Origin: Alphaproteobacteria bacterium
Lineage (GTDB): Bacteria; Pseudomonadota; Alphaproteobacteria; SMXP01
Direction: 5' to 3'
DNA: 64,000 nt
Assembly: GCA_028285305.1 (NCBI GenBank)
Contig: JANQPV010000044.1
Location: 186,001 to 250,000 of the forward strand
The position numbers and the translations under genes are program-made. This document shows, one piece after another, positions 41,655-50,609 of the stretch (position 1 is its first letter; every line of letters begins with the position of its first letter). Under the pieces are notes generated by a model. It had not been told where the DNA came from. It worked only from the letters and a program-made list of their open reading frames with translations, and did no database searches.

Positions 41655-42845
41655 ATGACGATTTTGTCCGCGATTGCCTGGTTGAGTTTTGCCGCATGGG
41701 TCTATCTCGCCTTCTTTCACGGGGGGTTTTGGCGGGCGAACCAAGTCTTACCAGGGGGGCGAGGGGGGCTCAGCTCCGCGCCACGGGTCGTGGCTTGCAT
41801 TCCCGCCCGGGATGAAGCCGAAACAATCGGCGCTGTTGTCACGTCCCATCTGCGCTCGACATTTCCCGGTGGCTACCATGTTGTCTTGGTGGATGATCAT
41901 AGTTCGGATGGCACAGGAGACATCGCGCGTCAGGTGGAAGAAGACGCGGGGTCTGCCAACCCGGTTTCGCTCAGAATTGTATCGGCGCCAAAGCTCGAGA
42001 TGGGATGGACCGGAAAGCTGTGGGCTCTGCGGCAGGCGGTTGAAAAGGCGCAACAATATTGGCCGGACGCGGACTACTATCTCTTCACGGACGCCGATAT
42101 TGTTTATGAACCCGACGCCCTTGAGAGGCTGGTCGCACATGCGCGGCAAGGCGGATATGCACTGACGTCAGTTATGGCCAAGTTGGATGCGCGCGGTGTC
42201 TGGGCCAGTGTGTTGATTCCAGCCTTTGTCTATTTCTTTCAAAAACTCTATCCGTTCGCTCGCGTCAACGACGGTGGCAACCCGACCGCTGGGGCGGCTG
42301 GGGGTTGTGCGCTCGTTCATGTCCAAAGTCTTCTTGATGCGGGGGGATTGGAAACAATCAAAGGCGAGCTCATTGATGATTGTGCGCTTGCGCGCTCGAT
42401 CAAAGGAACACCGCCGCGACGACGGATCTGGTTGGGCTTTGATTCGGGTGTCCGGAGTTTGCGGGACAATCGTTCCTTAGCGTCGGTTTGGAACATGGTC
42501 GCGCGGACCGCGTACACGCAGCTCAACTATTCCATCTTATTGCTTGTCGGAACCGTCTTTGGAATGACGTTGATTTATCTCGTCCCGCCCGTTTCGATCG
42601 CTGCTTTTCCGCTCCATCAGAACGAGGAAGTTCTCTTGGCGGGTTGCTTGGGCTATTTTCTGATGGCGCTCACCTTTATCCCCACTTTAAAAGGGTATGA
42701 CAAGCCTGCCCTCTTTGCTTTCCTTCTACCCCTGGCTGCCTTGGCTTATACGGCAATGACCATTCACTCGGCCATTCGCCATTGGCGGGGGCGGGGAGGG
42801 ATGTGGAAAGGACGGTCTTATTCTGGGCCCTCTACGATTCCTTAG
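41655..42845 (+). CDS. hpnB: Hopanoid-associated glycosyltransferase HpnB
   Basis: Membrane-linked GT-A family 2 glycosyltransferase, 396 aa. N-terminal hydrophobic segment, then VACIPARDEAETIGAVVTSH and VVLVDDHSSDGT (nucleotide-sugar site), the DxD motif in FTDADIVYEPD, and several C-terminal TM helices (about residues 285-380) as in HpnB. ATG 41655 lies 9 bases after GGTGGAG; ATG 41646 is a close alternative and a longer frame from 41448 would overlap hpnC. Thought to act in hopanoid head-group assembly, but its reaction is not settled. It overlaps hpnA by 14 bp, convergent. Confidence 0.9.
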   Translation: MTILSAIAWLSFAAWVYLAFFHGGFWRANQVLPGGRGGLSSAPRVVACIPARDEAETIGAVVTSHLRSTFPGGYHVVLVDDHSSDGTGDIARQVEEDAGSANPVSLRIVSAPKLEMGWTGKLWALRQAVEKAQQYWPDADYYLFTDADIVYEPDALERLVAHARQGGYALTSVMAKLDARGVWASVLIPAFVYFFQKLYPFARVNDGGNPTAGAAGGCALVHVQSLLDAGGLETIKGELIDDCALARSIKGTPPRRRIWLGFDSGVRSLRDNRSLASVWNMVARTAYTQLNYSILLLVGTVFGMTLIYLVPPVSIAAFPLHQNEEVLLAGCLGYFLMALTFIPTLKGYDKPALFAFLLPLAALAYTAMTIHSAIRHWRGRGGMWKGRSYSGPSTIP

Positions 42846-43833
42846 TTGGTATCAGATCGTTTTGTTCGAACCAGTTGATCTGATCACGGAGCGAGTCTTT
42901 CAGGGGACGGTATCTAAAGCCGAGTTCGTTGCTTGCCTTTGTGTTATCGAAATCGATGGGATACCCAGCCAACCGAACGCCTGTAAGCGGCGCGGTTGGC
43001 GGTTTGCGCGAAAAGGTGTCTGCGATCCACTCGTCGACAAGGGCGACCGTATGGGCCAGCCAAAAGGGGACCCGGGTTTGAGGCATCGAACGCGCACTGA
43101 CATCCGATAGACTTTCGAGGAATTGCGAAAGCCACATATTGTCTCCGCACGCGAAATACCGCTCTCCGCTGGTGCCTTGGTCTCGTGCGGCGATGTGAGC
43201 GGCCGCAAGATCGCGGACATCGACAAAGTTCATCCGGGTTTCCAGAAACGCAGGGGTCTTTCCGGACAGATAGTCGAGTATCATACGGGTCGGGCCGGTG
43301 AGATTGTGGTCGCCGGGGCCAATGGGAAGTGTGGGGATCACAATCACGGCATCCAGCCCTGAACCAACGCCTTGGCGAACCGCAGCTTCGGCGAGCCATT
43401 TGGAGCGTGGATAGGGCCCAAGCAGATCTGAGAGGGGGGGCTGCACGGTTTCATCAACTTTGTGGAGACGCCGCGATGTCGCCGTGCCAACCGAAATTGT
43501 GAGGCTTGATGTGTGCACTAATCGCTGGACACCTGCATTAAGGGCGCCTTGAACAATGTTCTTTGTGCCCTGATGGTTGACGTTCTCAAAGACATGCTTG
43601 TTTCTTGCCCAGAGAAAGGCGTTGGCAGCGACGTGGAAGACTGCATCGATGTTCTGCGTGACCTTGGAGACTATCGCCTGGTCCGTGATCGATCCTTGTA
43701 CAAACTCGATGGCGCCGGGAAGGTCTTGGGGTTGCTGAATATCGAGAACCCGTACCGTCTCGCCGCGCTCGACGAGCTGCTTGACAATCTGATGTCCAAT
43801 GAAGCCGCTGCCGCCCGTCACCAAATTTCGCAT
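42832..43833 (-). CDS. hpnA: Hopanoid-associated sugar epimerase HpnA
   Basis: NAD-dependent epimerase/dehydratase (extended SDR) of 333 aa. The N-terminal LVTGGSGFIGHQIVKQL binds the cofactor; HVAANAFLW and TSSLTISVGT carry the active-site Ser/Thr, and YPRSKWLAE holds the catalytic Tyr-Lys pair. This fits the HpnA family, with an undefined role in hopanoid synthesis. It follows the paraoxonase-like gene by 2 bp, closing the hpnM-sulfotransferase-PON-hpnA unit, and is convergent with hpnB. Confidence 0.92.
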   Translation of the reverse strand: MRNLVTGGSGFIGHQIVKQLVERGETVRVLDIQQPQDLPGAIEFVQGSITDQAIVSKVTQNIDAVFHVAANAFLWARNKHVFENVNHQGTKNIVQGALNAGVQRLVHTSSLTISVGTATSRRLHKVDETVQPPLSDLLGPYPRSKWLAEAAVRQGVGSGLDAVIVIPTLPIGPGDHNLTGPTRMILDYLSGKTPAFLETRMNFVDVRDLAAAHIAARDQGTSGERYFACGDNMWLSQFLESLSDVSARSMPQTRVPFWLAHTVALVDEWIADTFSRKPPTAPLTGVRLAGYPIDFDNTKASNELGFRYRPLKDSLRDQINWFEQNDLIPTKES

Positions 43834-43835
43834 GG

Positions 43836-45002
43836 CTAGCGTTGCTCTCTCATGTCACAGACGAGCACACCAGCATCGGCGACTGAGCCTGCGATGAGAT
43901 GGCCCGCGCCCATGATCGCAGAGGTGGCGGCGGAAAACATGTGCCCTGTTCGATCGGAAAAGAGTATGCGTGATTGGGCGCGTGCTGGGTCGATTTCAGC
44001 GATGAGGCTCGGTGCAGTTGAAACGCCGAATTGGCGATACCTGTAGAGGCCCAAGCGCATCAGGTTCGGGTGAAGAGCGGCCAGCAGTCGGCCCTCCGGA
44101 AGCTGTGTCAAGTTATCAGGGTGTCCGGGTACCTCGAATGATGATCCGCGTGTTCGTTCCGACGCAAAGCCCTCTATTCCGTCGATCTCCAGAATTTCGC
44201 GCCCCCGGGTCGCGGCAATGAAGGCTCGATCTGATTCGGACGTCACTGCTATTCCGTTCGCGAAATAGATATCACTGACGATCTCGGTAATGGAGGCCAG
44301 CTGATCGTTGTCGTTCTGTGGACGGCGCACCAAAAAGACGCTTCCGGACTTTGAACCCCGAAGCTGCTCCATGGTTTTCGAAAAGCCTCTGCAGGCAGTT
44401 CCATCCGAAGAAACAAGCAACTGGTTCTCATTCAGAAACGATACATCGTTCGCATTGCAGAAGCGTTCAGCCCCCATTCGCAGAAGATGGACGGCACGGC
44501 TGCCCTCTAAGCGAAATATGTCCAAAACGACCCGCTTTTCCCATCTCGATGCGGATGTGTTGCCCCGCCGGTAGGACCTTGTGATGCTCGCAACAAGGGT
44601 ACCGTTGGCCGATGCATACACATCGATGCCGTGGGGGCGAAAGTCTTCTTCATGTTCAAACCCGGAAGTGAGTCGCTCTACGCGAATACGGTCCGGTGCG
44701 CGCGGCAGCTCTGCCAGACTTAGACGATACAAGCCGCCATGAGGCAGTCTTTCAGCTTTCGCTCTTGCAGCCTTCTCCGTTGCCCATCTGTCGTAAACGG
44801 ACAAAATGGCGTGCTCACCTTTTGGATCAAGCGCGAGGTCCTCAATGCCGCGAAGAACTCCCGCATTTTCACTATCGACAAGCTCGATCACTTTGCATTG
44901 CTCGTCAGTAAACACGGTGGATTCTGTCGCCGTCTTGTCGCAGGCCGACAGGAGCGAAACAAAGGCGATGCAGATGGCCCGGCTAATGTGTTGGAGCGGC
45001 AC
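43836..45002 (-). CDS. Paraoxonase-family lipoprotein in hopanoid operon
   Basis: 388-residue six-bladed propeller-like protein. A signal peptide ends at lipobox LSAC with Cys21, so it is probably anchored on the periplasmic side. Residues equivalent to the PON1 calcium and active-site set are all visible: E54-D55 (GIEDL), H124 (RPHGID), N185-D186 (NANDVSF), N249 (FANGIAV) and D296-N297 (HPDNLT). PON enzymes are calcium-dependent lactonases/aryl esterases. GTG start at 45002. It lies 2 bp from hpnA and 12 bp from the sulfotransferase. Lactonase activity is inferred, and the substrate unknown. Confidence 0.82.
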   Translation of the reverse strand: MPLQHISRAICIAFVSLLSACDKTATESTVFTDEQCKVIELVDSENAGVLRGIEDLALDPKGEHAILSVYDRWATEKAARAKAERLPHGGLYRLSLAELPRAPDRIRVERLTSGFEHEEDFRPHGIDVYASANGTLVASITRSYRRGNTSASRWEKRVVLDIFRLEGSRAVHLLRMGAERFCNANDVSFLNENQLLVSSDGTACRGFSKTMEQLRGSKSGSVFLVRRPQNDNDQLASITEIVSDIYFANGIAVTSESDRAFIAATRGREILEIDGIEGFASERTRGSSFEVPGHPDNLTQLPEGRLLAALHPNLMRLGLYRYRQFGVSTAPSLIAEIDPARAQSRILFSDRTGHMFSAATSAIMGAGHLIAGSVADAGVLVCDMREQR

Positions 45003-45014
45003 CGCGTTGGCCCT

Positions 45015-46112
45015 TTAAGCCGCCGGCTGGCTGCCTGGCCTTCGATAGTCCCATTGTTCTAGAAAGCGGCCCCAATTGGCCTCCACCAGCGAAGCGGCAT
45101 CGTCTGTATACGTGTAAGAGTTCTTTTTGTAGCTCTGAACGGACTTCAGATAAGCCTCGAATGTGGGTTTTGCAGTAGCGTATCCGTCTATTCCCAGGTC
45201 CTGATAGATCTTTGCGATCTGCGCAATCGGATCGCGTTCCAATTCCTCGTACCTGATATCTACGTATACTTCGCTCGGCCAGTCCTTCGTCTCCTCCTCC
45301 AGCCGGGTCATCATGCGATCATAGGTGCGTAGAATGATCGCGTCGACGTCGACGTGGTCATAAGGCTGTAAGGCAAACTGTGCGAATAGCTTCGTGTAGA
45401 AATTCCGCATGGATTCGAAGACCTCATAGGGATTTCTATTGATATGGATGAATTTGGCGGAAGGGATCAGCTCGCGGAGCATTTTAGCGCGCGCCGTGTA
45501 AACCGGATTTTTGATCAGCATCTGCTTTCCGCCCTGGTAATAGGCGAGCTTCTTGAGCAAGTAGAGAAATCGCTCTTGCCAAGCGGTGATGTCATCATGC
45601 GAGCATCCGTCAAAGAAAACGCCGGCATTCAAAAACTTGTCGATCTCTTTGGGAAAATAAAGCCCATGATAGTAGGAGAGCCACGTCATGTTCGCCAAGG
45701 CGATTTCGTCTTCCTGCGGAGAATCGGGAAGAACCGGAATATTGTCGATATATCTCGTCTCCGGTAAAGCTTTTTCGAGCATCGGCCGGAACCACCGGCC
45801 AATTTGGAGGATGTCCCAGGGGATGCCCGTCGCGACGGGTGGAACGAAGCCAAAATCGGCTTTGCTGAGAATGTTGTACAGATGCGTTGTGCCGCTGCGC
45901 CAGTGGCCGAGGACAAAAATGGGAGGCGGGTCGAGCTGTTGGCGCTGGATGAGGTTGTCGAATCGGAGGCGCTCAAGTGTTGTAAAGGGCAGCCGGCCGA
46001 GAATGGATCCAAAGATCAAGGCAATTTCGGGCCACTTCTTCACAGGAACGCCGTTGCTTTGGTTTAAGACGCGACAGAAAGTAGCAATGTCGCTCCCGCT
46101 GAGAGGGTGCAT
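45015..46112 (-). CDS. Sulfotransferase family protein in hopanoid operon
   Basis: 365-residue protein with PAPS-dependent sulfotransferase motifs: the 5'-phosphosulfate loop GHWRSGTTH (about residues 69-77), the PQEDEIAL block (about 132-139) common in this bacterial branch, and the 3'-phosphate-binding Arg226 and Ser234 in FIHINRNPYEVFES. The fold resembles the Sulfotransfer_3 group. ATG 46112 follows GGAAG; a TTG at 46127 is a weaker option. It sits between hpnM and the PON-like gene in the minus operon, so a sulfated hopanoid or lipid is an attractive but unproven product. Confidence 0.85.
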   Translation of the reverse strand: MHPLSGSDIATFCRVLNQSNGVPVKKWPEIALIFGSILGRLPFTTLERLRFDNLIQRQQLDPPPIFVLGHWRSGTTHLYNILSKADFGFVPPVATGIPWDILQIGRWFRPMLEKALPETRYIDNIPVLPDSPQEDEIALANMTWLSYYHGLYFPKEIDKFLNAGVFFDGCSHDDITAWQERFLYLLKKLAYYQGGKQMLIKNPVYTARAKMLRELIPSAKFIHINRNPYEVFESMRNFYTKLFAQFALQPYDHVDVDAIILRTYDRMMTRLEEETKDWPSEVYVDIRYEELERDPIAQIAKIYQDLGIDGYATAKPTFEAYLKSVQSYKKNSYTYTDDAASLVEANWGRFLEQWDYRRPGSQPAA

Positions 46113-46220
46113 CGATCTGACTTCCAAATTTCCGAGACGGGTAAGGTTACGCCCTTGCCATAGCGCTGATTCCAGTTCTGTTCCAGCCTGTTTCCGCTGC
46201 GTTGAGCAAACAAGCCGTGA

Positions 46221-46910
46221 CTAACTGTCGTCGGATTTTATGGGAACCGTTCCGGGGATGGGTTCTGCACCGGGCATAGAGAGATGGCCGATTTTTTCGT
46301 CGATGGACGCAAGCAGGGCTTCGAACCCGTCGACCGTATAGATTCTGGCAAATTCGCCGCGGCGTCTGGCCACTTCGCTTACGCCATCATAGAAAATGTC
46401 GATAATCCCCAATGAGTTATCCCTGTTTCCTACGAGATAGTTCAAATTTACCGTGTCTTTGGAGGGGTTCACGAGCCTGGTTTTCACAATGAACGTGTCC
46501 GCCTGGGGGGCATCTTCGACGGACGCGATTTCAAAACTCTGCCCGCTGTAACCGTTGAACTGATCTGCATAGCTGGCGATCAAAAAGCGGGTGATCGCTG
46601 CCTCATATTGATCCTTTTGTGGGGCCGTCCATTGCTGCCATTTCGCAATGCCGATGGTTTTGGCCGCAATAACCCGCAAATCGAAGGTTTTTTCGACAAC
46701 CGGTCCGATTTTGTCCGAACGACCATCGAATCCCAGCGCTTCGGCCTCTTTCATGATCTCAAGAAGACCGGTATGGAGTTGCGTGACCAGAGCTGAGAGC
46801 TTGCTCTCTTGAGCCGGCTCAGCTGATTGCGCCGGAACGGCGACGGTTACGACCGCAAAAAAGGACGCGATCGCGAGACCGGCGACACAATTACGCATTA
46901 CTCTTGTCAT
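46221..46910 (-). CDS. hpnM: MlaC/Ttg2-like periplasmic protein HpnM
   Basis: Exported protein (229 aa) of the MlaC (toluene-tolerance Ttg2D) family, a periplasmic lipid shuttle. The signal peptide spans about residues 1-29 (ending AQSA). VVEKTFDLRVIAAKTIGIAKWQ and ITRFLIASYADQFNGYSGQSF are hallmark blocks. It starts the hpnM-sulfotransferase-PON-hpnA operon and diverges from hpnN, matching the pairing of HpnM and HpnN in hopanoid transport to the outer membrane. A palindrome lies between the two starts. Confidence 0.92.
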   Translation of the reverse strand: MTRVMRNCVAGLAIASFFAVVTVAVPAQSAEPAQESKLSALVTQLHTGLLEIMKEAEALGFDGRSDKIGPVVEKTFDLRVIAAKTIGIAKWQQWTAPQKDQYEAAITRFLIASYADQFNGYSGQSFEIASVEDAPQADTFIVKTRLVNPSKDTVNLNYLVGNRDNSLGIIDIFYDGVSEVARRRGEFARIYTVDGFEALLASIDEKIGHLSMPGAEPIPGTVPIKSDDS

Positions 46911-46985
46911 TCAATCACCTGTGATCATAAAGGGTCATTATATTTTTAAACCGTCGCACCAATCTACAAAAATAAATTTAGTGTT

Positions 46986-47000
46986 CCGTTAACCTAACGG
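46986..47000. promoter_or_regulatory. Palindrome in hpnM/hpnN divergent promoter
   Basis: CCGTTA-ACC-TAACGG is a perfect 6-bp inverted repeat with a 3-bp centre, within an AT-rich stretch (46930-46985) that also has TATATT at about 46939. Position between the divergent hpnM and hpnN starts suggests an operator. No matching copy was noticed at the hpnC/hpnB promoter. Confidence 0.4.
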
Positions 47001-47037
47001 ATTGGCTTTTCCGCTATCTGCAAACTATGGCTGCTTC

Positions 47038-49656
47038 ATGACGCGTAAAAATAACGTCTTTGTGAGCTTGCTCCATTGGGGCATCAATCTGTTCGTCCGT
47101 TTACCATTGATCAGTCTCTTGATCATTTCCGTCATCACGGCGGTGCTTGGTTACTATTTTTGGGATAATTTCAGAATCAACTCCGAGCGAGAGGGTCTCA
47201 TCAGCGACCAGGCAGAATACCGAAAGGACTGGGAGGAGTTTCAGTCGGCATTTCCCGTATACAAGCGCTCTATGATTCTGCTGATCCGGGCCGACGATGA
47301 TCGCACCGCCAGCGACGCCGCCCAAAAACTGTACGACGAGCTCGTGACGTCGGGCGAATTCAAATCGATCTTTAGTCCGACTGCGGAGCCGTTCTTCCGT
47401 GACCACTCGTTTCTCTATATGGATCTGGAGCGGCTGGATCGAACCCTCATTGACCTGAGCGAGGCGCAGCCTCAATTCGCGGCGCTTGCGCAGGACCCGT
47501 CCGTTCGTGGACTATTTGGGCTCGTCGAGCGTGGAGTGGAAAACTATGAGAGGTCTCCCTCGAACGCTGAGTCTCTCGTCAATCTCTTGAACGAAATCTC
47601 GGATGTGGGTGCTGCCGCTCTTGCTGGAGATCCCGGGGAGCTCGACCTCGAGGACACGTTTACATCGGAATCCGGACCCGGTTATCAGATTATCACTCTG
47701 CAAATCAATGAAGACTACAGCCAGGTTCTCTCCGCAGGCGATACGATTCGGAAGATCCGCGATACCGCAGACGGATTGGGCCTGACCGAAGAAAACGGCA
47801 TTCAATTGCAGATGACGGGCTCGGTGCCCCTGTCCTTTGAAGAAATGCAAATTGTAAGGGACAGTATCGGTGTGGCCGGTATTACATCTCTTATTCTGTT
47901 GACGATCATATTAGGAGTAGGTGTTCGCTCACTGCGGATCATCCTCTCGATCATTGTGACATTGTTCGTTGGACTCGTATGGACCATGGCCTGGGCCATG
48001 TGGTCTGTCGGAGAACTCAACACGATTTCAATAAGTTTTGCGGTCTTGTTCGTTGGACTCGGTGTGGACTTTGCGATCCATCTTGCCTTGCGCTTCCAGG
48101 AAGTGGCCGAAGGAGGCGGCTACGAAACGGATCGGATCGATTTTGCGATTACCCATGTGGCCCGAGCGATTTCTCTTGCAGCCTTCACGTCTGCGATCGG
48201 GTTTTTGTCGTTTGTTCCAACCGAATATAAAGGGATCGGCGATCTCGGCATCATCGCCGGCGGCGGCATGGCAGCTGCTCTTATTGCGAGCCTCACGGTT
48301 TTGCCGGCTCTTTTGTCGCTGATGGGAGTGCCGAGGAGCCGAGGAGCTGGTGATGCGTTCGTGCGGTCGTCGGAAAGTGTCTTTAATGGGGTATCGAGGC
48401 ACGCCTACGCGCTGTCGATTGCCGCCGTTGCCTTTGCGATTGTTGCCGGCTATATCTCTCGCGATGCCACGTTTGATTTCAGTACACTGACGATAAAGCC
48501 CAAGGAATCCGAAGCCTTAGAAGCGCTTTCTTTTCTGCAAGAAGAAGGTGTTGCGACCGATTATGCGATTTACTTGCTCGCTCCCGATTTAGAGTCTGTG
48601 CCGGATATGAAGGAGGAATTGTTGGCGTTGGACTCTGTTCGATCCGTTGAAACGCCTCAGTCCTTGGTGCCCACGGATCAAGATCTTAAACTGGCGATGA
48701 TCGGGGAGGTGGCGAGCACATACCTGCCGGTCCTGAATGCTGAGCCGAACGAGACGCCGGTCACAACCGACGTTCGACTTGAGGCGATCGCGAGCCTTGA
48801 GGCCACCTTGCGGGATCTTGAGGTGGGGGATGCAAAGCTGCAGGAAGCGGGTGAGCGCCTGCAAAAAATACTTGAGCGTGTCCTCGCCCGTGAGCTGCCG
48901 CTCGTCGACGACTTTTCTGAGCGATTGACCACGAATATCCAGGGGCCGATTGATTTTGTCAGGACGGCGTTGTTCGTGAATCGCGTTACCTTCGAAGAGC
49001 TACCGGACATCGTAAAAGTTCGGCTCGTTTCCCCTGACGGGCAGGCGCGGCTTACAGCCCTTCCCGAAAACGACATCACTGACTTTGATGTGATGAAGGA
49101 GTTTGTCGAAGAGGTTAGAGCTGTTTATCCCCGTTCTACAGGCCGGCCGGTCTTAGAAGCCGGCGTCGGTGAAATTGTCGTTACGTCTTTTCAGACGGCT
49201 ATGACTTTGGCTCTAGCGTCTATTGCGATTATACTTTTGATCTTTGTGCGAAATATCATTGATGTTGTTTTGATCTTAACCCCTTTGTTGCTGGCGGCGG
49301 CTTTGTCCGTGGCAACCGGAGTCCTGATTAACTTGCCGTTCAATCAGGCTAACATCATCGTCTTGCCGCTTATTATGGGCTTGGGGGTCGACAATGGAAT
49401 CCACATATTGATGCGGTTCCGGGAAGACCAGTCCATGTCCAATCTGTTGCGATCAAGCACGCCGCGAGCTATTCTTCTCAGTACGTTGACCACTATTGCA
49501 GCATTCGGAGCTTTATCCACGTCTCTCCATCCGGGCATTCAAAGTATGGGAATCTTGCTCACTATCTCGATGTTTTATCTTTTGATATGTACAATGATTG
49601 TTCTGCCTGCGTTACTTTATACGAGAGTGCGATTGACGAAGGGTGCTCCCGCTTAA
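47038..49656 (+). CDS. hpnN: Hopanoid-associated RND exporter HpnN
   Basis: Inner-membrane RND-superfamily protein (872 aa) that moves hopanoids toward the outer membrane. TM1 is near residues 15-40; a periplasmic domain is followed by five TM helices, then a second copy of the layout. The intramembrane motif GLGVDFAIHLALRF is near residue 342 and its repeat GLGVDNGIHILMRF near 783. ATG 47038 is chosen; a TTG at 47002 would add 12 residues. It pairs with the divergent hpnM. The downstream small membrane protein is convergent. Confidence 0.94.
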   Translation: MTRKNNVFVSLLHWGINLFVRLPLISLLIISVITAVLGYYFWDNFRINSEREGLISDQAEYRKDWEEFQSAFPVYKRSMILLIRADDDRTASDAAQKLYDELVTSGEFKSIFSPTAEPFFRDHSFLYMDLERLDRTLIDLSEAQPQFAALAQDPSVRGLFGLVERGVENYERSPSNAESLVNLLNEISDVGAAALAGDPGELDLEDTFTSESGPGYQIITLQINEDYSQVLSAGDTIRKIRDTADGLGLTEENGIQLQMTGSVPLSFEEMQIVRDSIGVAGITSLILLTIILGVGVRSLRIILSIIVTLFVGLVWTMAWAMWSVGELNTISISFAVLFVGLGVDFAIHLALRFQEVAEGGGYETDRIDFAITHVARAISLAAFTSAIGFLSFVPTEYKGIGDLGIIAGGGMAAALIASLTVLPALLSLMGVPRSRGAGDAFVRSSESVFNGVSRHAYALSIAAVAFAIVAGYISRDATFDFSTLTIKPKESEALEALSFLQEEGVATDYAIYLLAPDLESVPDMKEELLALDSVRSVETPQSLVPTDQDLKLAMIGEVASTYLPVLNAEPNETPVTTDVRLEAIASLEATLRDLEVGDAKLQEAGERLQKILERVLARELPLVDDFSERLTTNIQGPIDFVRTALFVNRVTFEELPDIVKVRLVSPDGQARLTALPENDITDFDVMKEFVEEVRAVYPRSTGRPVLEAGVGEIVVTSFQTAMTLALASIAIILLIFVRNIIDVVLILTPLLLAAALSVATGVLINLPFNQANIIVLPLIMGLGVDNGIHILMRFREDQSMSNLLRSSTPRAILLSTLTTIAAFGALSTSLHPGIQSMGILLTISMFYLLICTMIVLPALLYTRVRLTKGAPA

Positions 49657-50069
49657 TTTTTGTGAGCCGGTGTGGCGAATAGATTGATGATCAAGACAGC
49701 GACCGTCACGGTAATGATCCCCGCTCCGTGCACGTAGGGAAGATAGCCCATGATAACTGCGTCCAGGTCGAAGCGCTGAAAATATTCCACGACCTGTGCG
49801 CCATGTTCGCCTTCCTGCAGCGGGAAGGCTGCGGCTTCTAGCGTCAGCACTTGGAGATAGTTGTAGGTATCCATGAGAGCGGAGTAATTCATGACCATGA
49901 AAATATAGTAGGCGGCCAATGCAACGATACGCTCGAGAATGAAGAGCCGCCTTTGAATGACTATGAGTCCACCGATTATCCCCAAATGGATCCAAATGAA
50001 GAAATCCCATAAGCCATCGACCTTCTCGAAATTGGATGCGGCCAAATCCAGAATTTCATAGAGTGTCAT
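49653..50069 (-). CDS. Small integral membrane protein, 138 aa
   Basis: Unrecognised membrane protein. Hydrophobic segments are at about residues 18-36 (FFIWIHLGIIGGLIVIQ), 40-62 (RIVALAAYYIFMVMNYSALM) and 110-132 (IITVTVAVLIINLFA), with a His in the first helix. ATG 50069 is chosen since GGGGAACGGAC precedes it; a longer frame from 50249 runs into the cupin promoter. Its stop overlaps the hpnN stop by 4 bp on the other strand. Short tail ATPAHKN. Function unknown; link with hopanoid export is only positional. Confidence 0.75.
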   Translation of the reverse strand: MTLYEILDLAASNFEKVDGLWDFFIWIHLGIIGGLIVIQRRLFILERIVALAAYYIFMVMNYSALMDTYNYLQVLTLEAAAFPLQEGEHGAQVVEYFQRFDLDAVIMGYLPYVHGAGIITVTVAVLIINLFATPAHKN

Positions 50070-50129
50070 GTCCGTTCCCCGTTTGACTGTTTCAGGCCCC
50101 GATAGCACGCGCACGGCCGGGAGGTAAGA

Positions 50130-50609
50130 TTGACAAGTTATTTTCTTCCGAAGCTGTTTAAACTCTTGATGTTTGTCCTTTTGGTGTCGATGCCGGGGTT
50201 CTCCACTTCGTTGGTTGCTGAGGAAACCGATTTCGTGACGATTCCCCAAGAAACCATAGAGTTTCAGTGGGTTCCGGGTATTCCCGGTCTCGCAGCGGCG
50301 GTGTTGATTGGCGATCCAAATACTGGAGGGTCTTACGTCATGCGCGTGCGCTTTTCAGACGGCATGATGTCGCCGCCCCATACACACGATCGAGACCGCA
50401 CGGTCACCGTGATATCGGGTACTTGGTACTTTGGGACGGATGCGAGCGGTCTGTGTGAAAATGCGGTTCCTTTGGAAGCCGGCAGTGTTGCCATCCATCC
50501 CGCAGGCAAAGTGCACTATGACGGGTCCTGCGGCGGCGAGGTTGTCGTGCAGGTCGCAGGCAACGGTCCCGTCAAAACGCAGTTCCTTGCAGACCAAAAC
50601 GCCGATTAG
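50130..50609 (+). CDS. Exported cupin-domain protein (TTG start)
   Basis: 159-residue protein with an N-terminal signal peptide (about residues 1-30, ending SLVAE) and a single cupin barrel: the metal-site pattern PPHTHDRDRTVTVISG is near residues 88-103 and the second motif GSVAIHPAGKVHY near 126-138. It likely binds a metal or small ligand in the periplasm; enzymatic role unknown. The start is TTG at 50130, supported by the strong GGGAGG at about 50118-50123. An internal ATG at 50169 would spoil the signal peptide. Stop overlaps the ligase gene by 4 bp, convergent. Confidence 0.78.
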   Translation: MTSYFLPKLFKLLMFVLLVSMPGFSTSLVAEETDFVTIPQETIEFQWVPGIPGLAAAVLIGDPNTGGSYVMRVRFSDGMMSPPHTHDRDRTVTVISGTWYFGTDASGLCENAVPLEAGSVAIHPAGKVHYDGSCGGEVVVQVAGNGPVKTQFLADQNAD

